Made by a program: the position numbers and the translations under genes
Shown here: positions 16,258 to 25,548 of the stretch, one piece after another
How the letters are laid out: each line of letters begins with the position of its first letter
Position numbering within the stretch: position 1 is the stretch's first letter
Assembly (NCBI GenBank): GCA_039198065.1
Contig: JBCCTU010000010.1
Span: forward strand, 1-64,000
Source of the DNA: CALHVX01 sp039198065
GTDB lineage: Bacteria > Pseudomonadota > Gammaproteobacteria > Pseudomonadales > Azotimanducaceae
Reading direction: 5' to 3'
DNA length: 64,000 nt
Notes under the pieces: model-generated
Seen by the model: only the letters and a program-made list of their open reading frames with translations
Databases searched by the model: none
Told to the model about the DNA's origin: nothing

Positions 16258-17705
16258 CCGCGGTCGAGCTGCACGCCGACTGGTTGGCCGACTGGTTGCC
16301 GTCGGCGCTGGCCGATGGCCAGGATCCGTTCAGCTTTTTCATGGCCCTGACCGGCGAGCCCTACCGACAGGTTCGCGGACGGGAAACCCTGGCTGTCGAG
16401 CTGGCGGGCCGCCGCTGTTTCATCAAGCGCCATCTGGGCGTGGGCTGGGCGGCGATCGTGAACGATGCGCTACGCGGTCATCGCCCGGTCGTCGACGCGC
16501 GCCCGGAGGTCGACGCCTGTTCCGCCTTGGCTGCGGCAGGTCTGCAAGCGCCGCGGGTGCTGGCCTGGGGTCTGCGAGGCGCGACACCGGCCACCCGGCA
16601 GTCGTTTGTGGTGCTCGACGAACTTCGCGAGCACGAGAGCCTCGAAGACGTTTGGCGCGACCCCGCGCTTACCTCTCGCGCGCGACACCGGGTGCTTTCG
16701 GCGGTGGCCGATTTCAGCCGCCGTTTCCACGCTGCTGGCTTCTCGCACCGTGACTACTACCTCTGTCACCTGTGGCAACGACGCGGCATGGAACGGCACC
16801 CGGTGCCCGAGCTTCTGGTCATGGATCTGCATCGAGCGCGGCGTTTCCGGACGCTTCCGGAGCGCTATCGACTCCGGGACCTGGCCGCCCTGCTGTACTC
16901 GAGCTTCGAGGTTCCGCCGGGAAAGCACGCTGTGCTGCGCTTCGTGCGACGCTACGCCGGGCGTCCGCTGCGAGCGGAATTCCGCGAGCGCGGGGCATTC
17001 TGGCGCGCCGTCTACCGCCGCGCGCTGATCCTGCAACAACGAACCGATCGATCGGTCTATCGACTTGCAGAAACAACCGATCAATCGTTCCAACCCTGCG
17101 CGCTCGAAGCGGCCATGGCCCGAGGCGTCGTGCTAAAGCAGGATCCTCCGGCGACGCTGGTGCGCGTGAATTGGCCGCCGGAACCGGAACCTACGCCCGC
17201 GGGAACGGCGGTGATCAAGCGCTACAACCTTCTCGGGCCTGGGCATCGACTGCGCCAGTCGCTTCGGCCGCGCTCCCGGGCCGGTCGTGCGCGCCGCGCG
17301 GCGCGTTGGTTCGAGCGCCTTGGCCTGCCTACGGCGCAGGTGCTGGCCGCGGTCGATGAACGGCGCTTTGGTCTGCGGCAACCCCAGTTTCTGGTGCTCG
17401 ACGATCTCGGCGACGCCACCCTGGCGGATGTCATTGGTGACGATGCGCTTGCGCCGGTCGGTGAGCCCCTTACAAATCTGATCCGGTTGTTTCGCCGGCT
17501 GGTGATCCATGGACTTGAACACGGCGATACTAAGGCCACCAACCTGATGGTGGTCGGTGAGTCCTTTGCCTTTATCGACCTCGATGCCACCCGTCGCCGC
17601 TTTGGCGGCAGTGCCCGGGATCAGGCCCGGCTGCTGAAGAACGTTGTCGATCAGCCGCTGCTGCGGCAGCAGCTCCGGCAGCGGTTGCTCTGGCCCCTGG
17701 ACTGA
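16254..17705 (+). CDS. Fused double LPS core kinase (WaaP-like + second kinase)
   Basis: Two eukaryote-like kinase domains in one 483-aa protein. The first (about 30-260) is WaaP-like: ATP lysine in FIKRH (K58), catalytic SHRDYYLCHLW (D167) and metal-binding VMDLHRAR (D191); WaaP phosphorylates heptose I. The second (about 290-483) has VIKRYNLLG (K322), HGDTKATNLMV (D425) and FIDLDATRRR (D442), resembling the InaA/WapP-type kinases that lie next to waaP in Pseudomonas as separate genes. GTG start at 16254 overlaps the waaG stop. Both active sites look intact. The fusion replaces at least two separate genes at this position, compared with the Pseudomonas locus as I recall it. Confidence 0.85.
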   Translation: MTAVELHADWLADWLPSALADGQDPFSFFMALTGEPYRQVRGRETLAVELAGRRCFIKRHLGVGWAAIVNDALRGHRPVVDARPEVDACSALAAAGLQAPRVLAWGLRGATPATRQSFVVLDELREHESLEDVWRDPALTSRARHRVLSAVADFSRRFHAAGFSHRDYYLCHLWQRRGMERHPVPELLVMDLHRARRFRTLPERYRLRDLAALLYSSFEVPPGKHAVLRFVRRYAGRPLRAEFRERGAFWRAVYRRALILQQRTDRSVYRLAETTDQSFQPCALEAAMARGVVLKQDPPATLVRVNWPPEPEPTPAGTAVIKRYNLLGPGHRLRQSLRPRSRAGRARRAARWFERLGLPTAQVLAAVDERRFGLRQPQFLVLDDLGDATLADVIGDDALAPVGEPLTNLIRLFRRLVIHGLEHGDTKATNLMVVGESFAFIDLDATRRRFGGSARDQARLLKNVVDQPLLRQQLRQRLLWPLD

Positions 17706-17753
17706 CTCTGGTTTGCAACGCCGCGTCAGCACCGCCAAGTCAGAAAAACCGCG

Positions 17754-18848
17754 TCAGCGGTCCTGTGGGTCCGGCGCGGTTCGTACAAGCGATTCCAACT
17801 GCCGCGCCAGGGCGGGCACGCCGAACAGGCGCTGGGCTCGGTCGAAGGCTGCCGTGCGCCAGCGTTCCTGCTCAGCGCTGGTCAGCGCGTAAGCCTGAGC
17901 GAGTGCGGCGCTGAGATCTTCGGCGCGGTCGGAGGCGGCGAAAAAACCCAGCTCACCGGTTACGAACTGCACGCCTGGAGACGGTGCCGAAACCACCGGC
18001 ACACCGGCAACCATGGCCTCCAGGGCAATCAGCCCAAAGGCTTCCCGCGCACCGGTAGGAATGAGTACGGCGTCGAGGCCGGGAAACAGGATGGCTGCGT
18101 CCGGCACGTAGCCAAGAAAACGGGCGCTGCTGTCGCCGGCCGCGCGCTTAAGATCCAGCTCCGCATCACCGGTGCCGAGGAACAAAAGCTCCGATTCTGG
18201 CTCAGCGAACTGCCGAAAGGCCTCCAGTGCCAGCGCCGGCCGCTTGATTGCCGTCAGTCGCCCGACCACGCCCACGGCAAAACGTCGATCGGCGAGACCC
18301 AGGCGCACCCGGGCGCGTGCTCGGGACTCTAGTCGGTCCCGCAGCCCCGTGACGTCGACGGCGTTGATCAGCAGCCAGCGATCTCCGGTGACCTTGGCGA
18401 GATCGCTGGCGACGGCATCAGAGACCCCGGCAAAGCGTACGTCCCGCCCACGCAGCCGTCGGTCGAGGCGGCGTCGCAGGCGGCGCAGCATGCCGAACTC
18501 ATGGGCGACGGTAACGGTTCGGTGGTTGGGGAGGCCGGCGGCGCGGGCAACCCGGTAGCTGCGATACCGCTGCGCCAGCACCAGGGCCGGTTCGCGGCTG
18601 CCGATCTGCTCGTGTACCCAGGCGGCGACGGCCGGACCGCTTACGTCGTAGTCCTCGGGTGCATCGAGATCGAGGTAGGTGGCCTCCGCCAGACGCTGCG
18701 CAACGCCCGTGGTCGGTCGTAGAAACGCCGTATGGCAGGGCCGACCCAGGCGCTGGGCAGCTCGTTCGACGCTCTGGCACAGTGTGGCGAAGGGCGCGAT
18801 GTCGCTTGGACACAGCTGCACGATTGGTGCCTTCAGATCGACGCTCAT
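17754..18848 (-). CDS. GT4-family glycosyltransferase, LPS core
   Basis: 364 aa with a GT-B fold: the donor-binding segment starts at GVVGRLTAIKRPALALEAF, with GYVPDAAILFPGLDAVLIP and the EX7E motif EAFGLIALEAMVAGVPVV. It presumably adds a further core sugar. ATG 18848 overlaps the carbamoyltransferase stop by four bases, so the two are coupled. Position next to a wapO-like gene suggests a WapH-like role, which the sequence alone cannot prove. It converges on the LPS kinase gene (48-base gap). Confidence 0.82.
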   Translation of the reverse strand: MSVDLKAPIVQLCPSDIAPFATLCQSVERAAQRLGRPCHTAFLRPTTGVAQRLAEATYLDLDAPEDYDVSGPAVAAWVHEQIGSREPALVLAQRYRSYRVARAAGLPNHRTVTVAHEFGMLRRLRRRLDRRLRGRDVRFAGVSDAVASDLAKVTGDRWLLINAVDVTGLRDRLESRARARVRLGLADRRFAVGVVGRLTAIKRPALALEAFRQFAEPESELLFLGTGDAELDLKRAAGDSSARFLGYVPDAAILFPGLDAVLIPTGAREAFGLIALEAMVAGVPVVSAPSPGVQFVTGELGFFAASDRAEDLSAALAQAYALTSAEQERWRTAAFDRAQRLFGVPALARQLESLVRTAPDPQDR

Positions 18849-20629
18849 GCGTCTGCCATTGCTTCTGCTCGTTCGGTTCCAGAGTCTTTCGGTTTAGTCA
18901 CCAGCCAGTCTTCCAGCATCAGGTAGCGCAGGTCGCAGCCGAGAAACATTGCCAGTGCATCGTCCGGCGTGGCTACGATCGGTTCGCCGCGGCGATTCAA
19001 CGACGTGTTGAGGAGCACGCCGACACCGGTCCGGGCGCGCATGGCATCGAGCAGCGCGTGGTAGCGCGGGTGTGCATCGGCGGTGACCACCTGAACCCGC
19101 GCGGTGCCGTCGATATGAACCACTTCCGGTACGCGCGCGCGCCACTCGTCGTCGATGTCGAAGGTCAGCGTCATGAACGGTGCCGGGTGATCCATCTTCA
19201 GCATAGCGGTTGCCTGCGCGTCGAGGAGGCTCGGGCAGAACGGCCGCCAGGTTTCTCGAAACTTGATCTGTGCGTTGATGCGATCGGCGATTCCCGGCGT
19301 TGCCGGGTTGGCGAGGATGCTACGCGCACCGAGGGCTCGCGGGCCGAACTCCATGGGGCCCTGAAACCAGGCCAGCGGGTGTCCTGCGGTGATGAGATCG
19401 GCAGCTTCTGTCACGGGATCGTTCATGCGCCGGGCGCACAGCGTGCCGCCTGCGAGCCGTGGTGCGAGCGCAGCTTCGCAGGCATCGCTGCTGAAGGCCG
19501 GCCCAAAAAAGCAGTGGCGTTGTTCAGGGAAGCGCACGCCGGCCCCGGCGGCGACGTAGGTCGCAGCGCCAAGGGCCGTGCCCGCATCGCCCGCAGCCGG
19601 TTGCACGAACAGTCGCTTGACGTCCGGCCGCGCCAGCAGTCGCTGATTGAGTTTGACGTTCAGCGCACCACCGCCGGCAAAGGCCAGGCGGCCACCGTCC
19701 GCCAGGATCGGTGCCAGAAACCGATCAACGAGCTCCAGTGCCCGGCGTTCAAACAGCGCCTGCGTGGCGGCGGCGACGTCGAGAAACCGTTGCTCGACCG
19801 GGCCGCTGTCGAAGGTTGCCGGCCGCGGCTCACCGAGCTCATCGACCAGGCGCTTACCGAAGTAGTAACCGCGCCCGTTGCGCTTGTAACGCCGCAGGCC
19901 GACGGTGTTAACCCGCGCCGTGTCGACGCGCACGCCCGCCGCAGTGACCGCTACGAGGTGGTCGAGGGTGATGGCGTCCGGGTTGCCATAGCACGCCATG
20001 CCCATGACCTTGTACTCGCCGTCGAGCATGTCAAAGCCGAGGTACTGCGTCAGCGCGCCGTAGAGCCCGGACAGCGAGTGCGGATCGTAGCTGCTGCCGA
20101 TCGGCTCGATGCGACCGTCGACGCCTTGGCCGAGAAAGGTGGTTGCGTACTCGCCTTTGCCGTCGATGCCGAGGATGGCCGTCGGACCGTCGAACCCGCT
20201 GAGGTGATAGGCGCTCGAGGCGTGGGCCAGGTGGTGCTCGACCGGGGCCAGGCGGGTGCGGCGCCAATCGATACCGAGCTGAGCGCCGAGTGCGCGAATG
20301 CGGCGCTCGAACCGTCGGTAACGGCGGTTGCCATTGAGCAAGGCGTCAACGGTGCGATCCGGTGCGTACCAGTAACCGCGAGCCGTTTGCCAGCGATCGG
20401 GGCGCAGCAAACCGATCGGCGCGTAGGGGATGGCGACGCAGTCGATGTCCCGGCCCGTAAGCTTCGCCGCGTCGAGACAGTAGCGCGCAGCCGCTTCCGG
20501 CAGTGCCCCGGGCGCGTGTTTTTTACGGCTGAAACGTTCTTCTTCTGCGGCTGCGACCACGACTTCGTCGCACAGCACGGCGGCGGCCGCGTCGTGACCG
20601 AGCGCTCCTCCGAGGCCGAGAATGTTCAT
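18845..20629 (-). CDS. wapO: Carbamoyltransferase, LPS core (WapO-like)
   Basis: 594 aa of the NodU/CmcH O-carbamoyltransferase family. The N-terminal domain (1-360) starts MNILGLGGALGHDAAAAVL and has the histidine pair VEHHLAHASSAYH and IDGKGEYATT; the C-terminal YrdC-like part has MEFGPRALGARSILANP. It uses carbamoyl phosphate and ATP. In Pseudomonas, WapO carbamoylates heptose of the inner core, and the surrounding order supports the same job. ATG 20629 is chosen; an open frame to 20710 overlaps the acyltransferase end. Gene symbol by family and synteny. Confidence 0.85.
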   Translation of the reverse strand: MNILGLGGALGHDAAAAVLCDEVVVAAAEEERFSRKKHAPGALPEAAARYCLDAAKLTGRDIDCVAIPYAPIGLLRPDRWQTARGYWYAPDRTVDALLNGNRRYRRFERRIRALGAQLGIDWRRTRLAPVEHHLAHASSAYHLSGFDGPTAILGIDGKGEYATTFLGQGVDGRIEPIGSSYDPHSLSGLYGALTQYLGFDMLDGEYKVMGMACYGNPDAITLDHLVAVTAAGVRVDTARVNTVGLRRYKRNGRGYYFGKRLVDELGEPRPATFDSGPVEQRFLDVAAATQALFERRALELVDRFLAPILADGGRLAFAGGGALNVKLNQRLLARPDVKRLFVQPAAGDAGTALGAATYVAAGAGVRFPEQRHCFFGPAFSSDACEAALAPRLAGGTLCARRMNDPVTEAADLITAGHPLAWFQGPMEFGPRALGARSILANPATPGIADRINAQIKFRETWRPFCPSLLDAQATAMLKMDHPAPFMTLTFDIDDEWRARVPEVVHIDGTARVQVVTADAHPRYHALLDAMRARTGVGVLLNTSLNRRGEPIVATPDDALAMFLGCDLRYLMLEDWLVTKPKDSGTERAEAMADA

Positions 20630-20649
20630 GCGGATCTCGGGGTCATGGG

Positions 20650-21615
20650 TTAGCGCGGATAGAAATCCGCTTTGCCGTCGGGCCGGGTTTTGAAGCGCTT
20701 GTGTACCCACAGGTACTGCGCCGGTGCGCGGAGCACTTCGGTTTCGAGCAGTGCGTTGAGCCGCGTTGCATCGGCGGTGTCGTCGCCGGTCGGGTAGGGC
20801 TCGACCGGGGCGTTGAAGCGCAGGGTCCAGCGCAGCGGATGCTCATGGCGGTGCTGGGACATCATCAGCACCACCGAGTTGTTAAAGCGTGCTAACCGGG
20901 CAGCGGCAGTAATCGTGGCTGCCGGGACGCCGAAGAATGGCGCGAACACGGAATGCTTGCGGCCGTAATCCTGATCCGCCGCGTACCAGATGGCGCGGCC
21001 GGCTTTTAACGCACGGATGATCGCCCGGGTATCGCTGCGCTCGTGAATGCCGTCGAAGTAGTGTTGCCGACCGTAGACCTGAATCCACTCCCAGGCCGGA
21101 TCTTTGTTGGCGCGGTAAATCAGGTCGACGCTGCCGAAGGCGGCCAGCGGCCGAGCGACCATGTCCATGACGGCGAAGTGCCCGCCCACAAGTATCACGC
21201 CGCGGCCGGTGGCAAGGGCGGCCTCAAGATGCTCTGCGCCGATCACCTCCGTGTGCGGTCGGGGGTCGTAGCTGGGACGCAGCCAGGTGACGGCCAGCTC
21301 AAGGGTCCCAACCGTCAGCTGGCGCAGGCACTCGGCGGTCAACGCATCGAGCGCTGCATCGTTCTTGTCAGGAAAGCACAGCTTTAGGTTCGTGCGCGCA
21401 ATGCGTGCTCGGCGGACCCGGAGCCGCGCAAGGACAGAGCCCAGGGCTCTGCCGAGCCGCTGCAGCAGCGCCATCGGGAGCCGTGCCAGCAACCAGGCGA
21501 TGCCGATGATCAGCCAAGTGGGCCACACGCATGGATGCCGCAAGTCCGGAGTAGGACCCGGAGCCTTTGAGCGATGGGACGACGACCGAGCGGATGAAGG
21601 AGCGGGCATGGTCAT
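20650..21615 (-). CDS. Lipid A biosynthesis acyltransferase (LpxL/HtrB family)
   Basis: Adds a secondary acyl chain to lipid A at the inner membrane. 321 aa from ATG 21615 (a second ATG lies at 21609); the longer frame to 21732 has no support. It has an N-terminal membrane anchor (WPTWLIIGIAWLLARLP), the catalytic HX4D motif GGHFAVMD, and YRANKDPAWEW...GRQHYFDGI characteristic of this family. First gene of a leftward operon with the carbamoyltransferase and glycosyltransferase. LpxL versus LpxM cannot be separated by eye. Confidence 0.9.
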   Translation of the reverse strand: MTMPAPSSARSSSHRSKAPGPTPDLRHPCVWPTWLIIGIAWLLARLPMALLQRLGRALGSVLARLRVRRARIARTNLKLCFPDKNDAALDALTAECLRQLTVGTLELAVTWLRPSYDPRPHTEVIGAEHLEAALATGRGVILVGGHFAVMDMVARPLAAFGSVDLIYRANKDPAWEWIQVYGRQHYFDGIHERSDTRAIIRALKAGRAIWYAADQDYGRKHSVFAPFFGVPAATITAAARLARFNNSVVLMMSQHRHEHPLRWTLRFNAPVEPYPTGDDTADATRLNALLETEVLRAPAQYLWVHKRFKTRPDGKADFYPR

Positions 21616-21886
21616 GGGTAGACGAACTCGACGGTGGAGTTTACATGCTGTGATAAACTGCACGCATTCACGCGCTGATGTTCGCTTTGATTGGCGCCTG
21701 GGGTTCAGCCCGCTGGCAGGCTGGCAGCGCAACGAACCCGGAATGACCTCTATCGGATTCTTTCAGGCAGGAAGCCCGTGTTGAAAGCCAATCGTCGATT
21801 GCCGACTCCGGTCATTGCTCGCTTGCGCTGTGCCTCAACAGCCCAGGTGACCCGGAGACAACACGCCCGAACACAAGGAGCTTGCG
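21616..21886. other. Divergent promoter region between acyltransferase and hldE
   Basis: 271 bases between two divergent operons, so both promoters should lie here. An A/T-rich patch at 21640-21660 (GTTTACATGCTGTGATAAACT) is the only low-GC segment and is a candidate promoter core with an inverted GTTTA/TAAAC pair. No terminator or RNA gene seen. Confidence 0.35.
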
Positions 21887-23425
21887 TTGTCTGAGTCGGT
21901 CGGCCTTCGCTCGGGGCGTTCGCCCCGCATCATCTCCCTGCGACGTTCCTTGCCGTCGTTGCGAGATGTTCATGTGCTTGTCATTGGCGACGTGATGTTG
22001 GACCGCTATTGGTTTGGCATCACCGAGCGTATCTCGCAGGAAGCCCCGGTGCCGGTCGTCGATATCGCGCAGATGGAAGATCGCCCCGGGGGCGCTGCGA
22101 ACACGGCGCTCAACATCGTCAGCATGGGGGCGCGCTGCACACTGGTCGGTGCGATCGGCGACGATGCTGAAGGGCGTGCGCTGGAGGAACGGCTCACCGC
22201 CGCTGGCGTAGTCTGCGATCTCGTTCGAGTGCCCGACTACGCCACGATCGTCAAGTTGCGCATCGTCAGTCGCCAGCGGCAGCTGCTGCGCGTCGACTTT
22301 GAACATCCGCTACCGCAAACGAGTTATCAGACCGTCACCGACGACCGCTTGCCGGGGTCGCGTGAGCTGCGGCTTGAGCGCGATCTCGCCAGCGAACTCA
22401 TTGAGCGGCTCGATCGCCATCTGGCTACGGCGTCCTCCGTCGTCTTGCAGGACTACGACAAGGGCACCCTGGCCACGCCAGAGCCCTTCATTCGGCGTGC
22501 GCAGGAAGCGCAGGTGCCCGTGGTCGTTGACCCTAAGCACAAACCCTTCGAGCGCTACGCGGGCGCTGATCTGATCAAACCCAACATTCATGAGTTCCGT
22601 GTGGCCGCAGGTCCCGTCGAGGGCTACAACGGCCTGATCGCTGCGGCCGAGCGTCTGCTTGACGAGCACCGCATCGGCTCCCTCGTGGTCACCCAGGGCA
22701 GCGACGGCATGACGGTGATTGATGCCGAACACGGCCATCGCCACATTCCGGCGCAGACCGTCGATGTGTTTGACGTCACCGGCGCTGGCGATACCGCGGC
22801 GGCGGCGTTGGCCGTCACGCGGAGTCTGGGCTGGCCCGCAGCGGAATGTGCCGACGTGGCCAATCTGGCTTCTGGTCTTGCCGTCTCTAAAACCGGTACG
22901 GCGACGATTAGCGGACCGGAGCTTGCCGCCGCGAGCCGCGGCAAGCGGGTCGCGCAAAGCGGCATCATTGATCGCGAGCAGCTGGCCGATGTGGCCGCCC
23001 AGGCACGCGCGGCCGGTGAGCGACTGGTGTTTACCAACGGCTGCTTCGACATCTTGCATGCGGGCCACGTCTCCTACCTCGAAGAGGCGCGGGCGCTGGG
23101 TCATCGGCTCATCGTTGCGATCAATGACGACGCGTCCGTGCGGCGACTCAAAGGTGCCGGGCGTCCAGTCAACGCTGTCGATCATCGTATGCGCGTGCTG
23201 GCAGGACTGTCGTCCGTGGATTGGGTTGTTAGCTTCGACGAAGACACGCCGGAAGCGCTCCTCGAGCTGGTGCGTCCCGAGTTTCTGGTCAAAGGTGGTG
23301 ACTACGCGCCCGATGCGGTGGTTGGTGCGGACATCGTTCACGGCTATGGCGGTTCAGTACGGGTGCTGAGTCTCGTGGACGACTGCTCGACGACGGCTAT
23401 CGTCAACAAGCTCAGCGAGGACTGA
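21887..23425 (+). CDS. hldE: Bifunctional heptose kinase/adenylyltransferase
   Basis: Produces ADP-D,D-heptose for the WaaC/WaaF enzymes encoded nearby. 512 aa. Residues about 20-340 form a ribokinase-like kinase that phosphorylates D,D-heptose 7-phosphate at O-1 (RPGGAANTALNI, DVTGAGDTAAAALA); residues about 365-512 form the nucleotidyltransferase (FTNGCFDILHAGHVSYLEEA, LVKGGDY). TTG 21887 is supported by AAGGAG at 21875-21880, six bases before. The kinase half contains a slightly longer insert (YQTVTDDRLPGSRELR) than I expect. It converges with the aldo/keto reductase gene, overlapping by 14 bases. Confidence 0.95.
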   Translation: MSESVGLRSGRSPRIISLRRSLPSLRDVHVLVIGDVMLDRYWFGITERISQEAPVPVVDIAQMEDRPGGAANTALNIVSMGARCTLVGAIGDDAEGRALEERLTAAGVVCDLVRVPDYATIVKLRIVSRQRQLLRVDFEHPLPQTSYQTVTDDRLPGSRELRLERDLASELIERLDRHLATASSVVLQDYDKGTLATPEPFIRRAQEAQVPVVVDPKHKPFERYAGADLIKPNIHEFRVAAGPVEGYNGLIAAAERLLDEHRIGSLVVTQGSDGMTVIDAEHGHRHIPAQTVDVFDVTGAGDTAAAALAVTRSLGWPAAECADVANLASGLAVSKTGTATISGPELAAASRGKRVAQSGIIDREQLADVAAQARAAGERLVFTNGCFDILHAGHVSYLEEARALGHRLIVAINDDASVRRLKGAGRPVNAVDHRMRVLAGLSSVDWVVSFDEDTPEALLELVRPEFLVKGGDYAPDAVVGADIVHGYGGSVRVLSLVDDCSTTAIVNKLSED

Positions 23426-24233
23426 GCGCGGCGCCGACGCAGCGCGCGTTGGCTTCCAGGTGTTCGGGATCTAAGGTTCCGACACACAGCGCATCGACCC
23501 CTGGCTGTTGCACCCCCCAAGCCAGATCCGCCAAGTGGCCGCGGCCGCTCGAAAACGGCTTTTTGATCAACACCCCGATGCCGGCGCCGGCGGCCTCGCC
23601 GATTGCCGGTCCCAGGGCGGGTTCCTGCGGATTCAGGGTCATCATCACCACATCAGCGCCGGCGCGGCGGGCGGCGTCCAGACCCGCCTGCGACTTCAAC
23701 GACGCGCCAACGGCGCGGATGCGTCCGGCGTCGCGCTCCCGTTTCAGCCAGGCAAAGCCTTGCCCCGCCATAAGCGCGGTCTCGTCGCGGCCGTCGGAGT
23801 GCAGCAGCACGACGTCGAGCTGCTGCCGGCCGAGGGCTTCCTGGGAACGTTCCAGATCGATGGCGAGCGCACGCACGCTGAAGTCGAACCGCGAGCCCTG
23901 TTCCGGTGTGTAGCGCTCACCAAGTTTGGTTACAACCACCCACGGCTCCGCTGGGCTCGTGGCGTTGCCGAGAGGCTTACGGAGGCGCTGACCGAGGCGC
24001 TCCTGTGAATCGCCGTAGGCGGTGGCCGTATCGAGGAGATTGATGCCAAGCGCCCGAGCCCTCGCCAACAGAGCGTCGACGGCCGCATCGCTGGGTCGAT
24101 CGATCTCGCGTGGGTACTTGAGATCGGTCTGGCGACCGAACGCAACGGTTCCCAGGCCGAGCGGCGAGACCCTAAGGCCCGTACGCCCCAGGGGACGCAG
24201 CGGCAGGCTTGCGCTATCGGCGCCAAGGCTCAC
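23412..24233 (-). CDS. Aldo/keto reductase
   Basis: 273 aa from GTG 24233, which overlaps the stop of the upstream oxidoreductase (GTGA). Starts SLPLRPLGRTGLRVSPLGLGTV, the AKR N-terminal signature; the catalytic tetrad is visible as D and Y in LDTATAYGDS, K in VVVTKLG and H in VLLHSDG. The substrate cannot be inferred. Strict coupling to an FAD oxidoreductase and location inside an LPS locus suggest a shared pathway, not necessarily LPS. I recall a similar pair between waaA and rfaE in Pseudomonas. Confidence 0.88.
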   Translation of the reverse strand: MSLGADSASLPLRPLGRTGLRVSPLGLGTVAFGRQTDLKYPREIDRPSDAAVDALLARARALGINLLDTATAYGDSQERLGQRLRKPLGNATSPAEPWVVVTKLGERYTPEQGSRFDFSVRALAIDLERSQEALGRQQLDVVLLHSDGRDETALMAGQGFAWLKRERDAGRIRAVGASLKSQAGLDAARRAGADVVMMTLNPQEPALGPAIGEAAGAGIGVLIKKPFSSGRGHLADLAWGVQQPGVDALCVGTLDPEHLEANARCVGAALSPR

Positions 24234-25465
24234 GACGGTTGCCAGGTGAGTTGGCCCGCAACGGCTGCTGGGAGCGGCAGGCGTTGCCCCACTTCGCCCG
24301 GGATGCGCGCGCCGGTGCCTGCCGTTGACGCGGCTAACTTCTCGCATACCAGATCGGCGAAATCCGGAGCCAGCGTGAGCTTGACCGGCCAGCCCCAGAT
24401 CAGTGGTCCTTCGTCGAAGACTGCTGCGCGCGAGCCGGGACGCTGCGCTGGCTCCGCGCGATCGACGCGCACGCTCGTGAACTCGGCCCGGTCCCAGGGG
24501 AAGCCCGGCAGGCAGGCGCGCAGCTCGCGACGCGCGTGCGCCAGTTGTTTCGCCGCGTCGCGCTCACTGCCGGTAGTTGCCAGGCGCCCGCCAAGGTACC
24601 AGTCACTGGCGCCATCGCCGCGGGGATGGCTGGTGATTGTCAGCCGTGGCTCGGCTCGCCGGGCGCCGGTCAGGCAGTGCCCGTACAGCGGGGGCAGTTC
24701 GGGATGATGAACCACGACCTGATGCAGTGGCCGACGCACGCCCCGATCGGGCGGAGTTTTAGGACCGAGGGCGGTGAGCAGTTCCGCGTTGCCCGTGCCA
24801 GCAGCCAGGATGAGCCGCGTGGCGCGAATCCGATGGCCCGGCATCGTGAGTTCGACACCCGTTGCAGCGATCTGTAACGCATCGGCTTCGACCCGGAGTT
24901 GGTAGCAGCGCGAGGCCAAAAGGGCGTGCAAAGCATCGATTAGGCTCCTCGCGTCGACCACGGGTTCGTTCAGCCGCACCACTTCACCGGCGAAGCCGAG
25001 ACCCCGGAAGTGCGCGGCCCAGGCGCTGGGTTCGACGCGGGCGGCTTCCCCGGCAAGCGCGCGGTGTGCGATGCGTTGCCGGAGCCGATCGAGGGGGCTG
25101 CGACCGGCGAACAGATAGCAGCCATCGGACAGCACCCGAACCGCCATCAGGTCCGGGTCCTGCGGCTGCGGTTTACCGGCGAGGGCCGCGCGCCAGCGAT
25201 CGGGCATGGTTTTCAGGCCATCGCGTAGCGCTTGGCGATCGGTGCGCTGCCCGTACTTGAGGCCGGAGTGGATGATCCCCTGCGCGGCGAGACTCTGCCC
25301 TTCGCCAAGCGGGCCGGCACTGAGTAGCGCCGCGTCGTAGCCACGGGCGGTCAGCTTGTGCAGCAGCCACAGCCCGGCAACGCCGCCGCCGATGATCAGG
25401 GCATCGAGCTCGGTGCTGGAGCTAGGCGAAACGTTCGAAGCTGTCACACCGGCAGTGTACGCCAC
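24230..25465 (-). CDS. FAD-dependent oxidoreductase (DAO family)
   Basis: 411 aa; the Rossmann FAD site DALIIGGGVAGLWLLHKLTARG is near the N-terminus, followed by SLAAQGIIHSGLKYG, the segment typical of glycerol-3-phosphate dehydrogenase/glycine-oxidase-like enzymes. RLILAAGTGNAELL is the second nucleotide-contact strand. No membrane segments. Coupled to the aldo/keto reductase downstream and divergent from waaA by about 80 bases. Substrate unknown. Confidence 0.88.
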   Translation of the reverse strand: MAYTAGVTASNVSPSSSTELDALIIGGGVAGLWLLHKLTARGYDAALLSAGPLGEGQSLAAQGIIHSGLKYGQRTDRQALRDGLKTMPDRWRAALAGKPQPQDPDLMAVRVLSDGCYLFAGRSPLDRLRQRIAHRALAGEAARVEPSAWAAHFRGLGFAGEVVRLNEPVVDARSLIDALHALLASRCYQLRVEADALQIAATGVELTMPGHRIRATRLILAAGTGNAELLTALGPKTPPDRGVRRPLHQVVVHHPELPPLYGHCLTGARRAEPRLTITSHPRGDGASDWYLGGRLATTGSERDAAKQLAHARRELRACLPGFPWDRAEFTSVRVDRAEPAQRPGSRAAVFDEGPLIWGWPVKLTLAPDFADLVCEKLAASTAGTGARIPGEVGQRLPLPAAVAGQLTWQPS

Positions 25466-25548
25466 GCGTCGTAACCTGCCTGCGCTTGTTCCAAGCCTTA
25501 CCTGGCGCTTTCTTGACCCGTTCCGTCGCGCGCCGCAGGCTGCGCGCC

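Noticed and set aside
18659..20653. 664-codon open frame on the plus strand
   Set aside because: Exact antisense shadow of the carbamoyltransferase gene in high-GC DNA; the minus-strand frame carries the family motifs.
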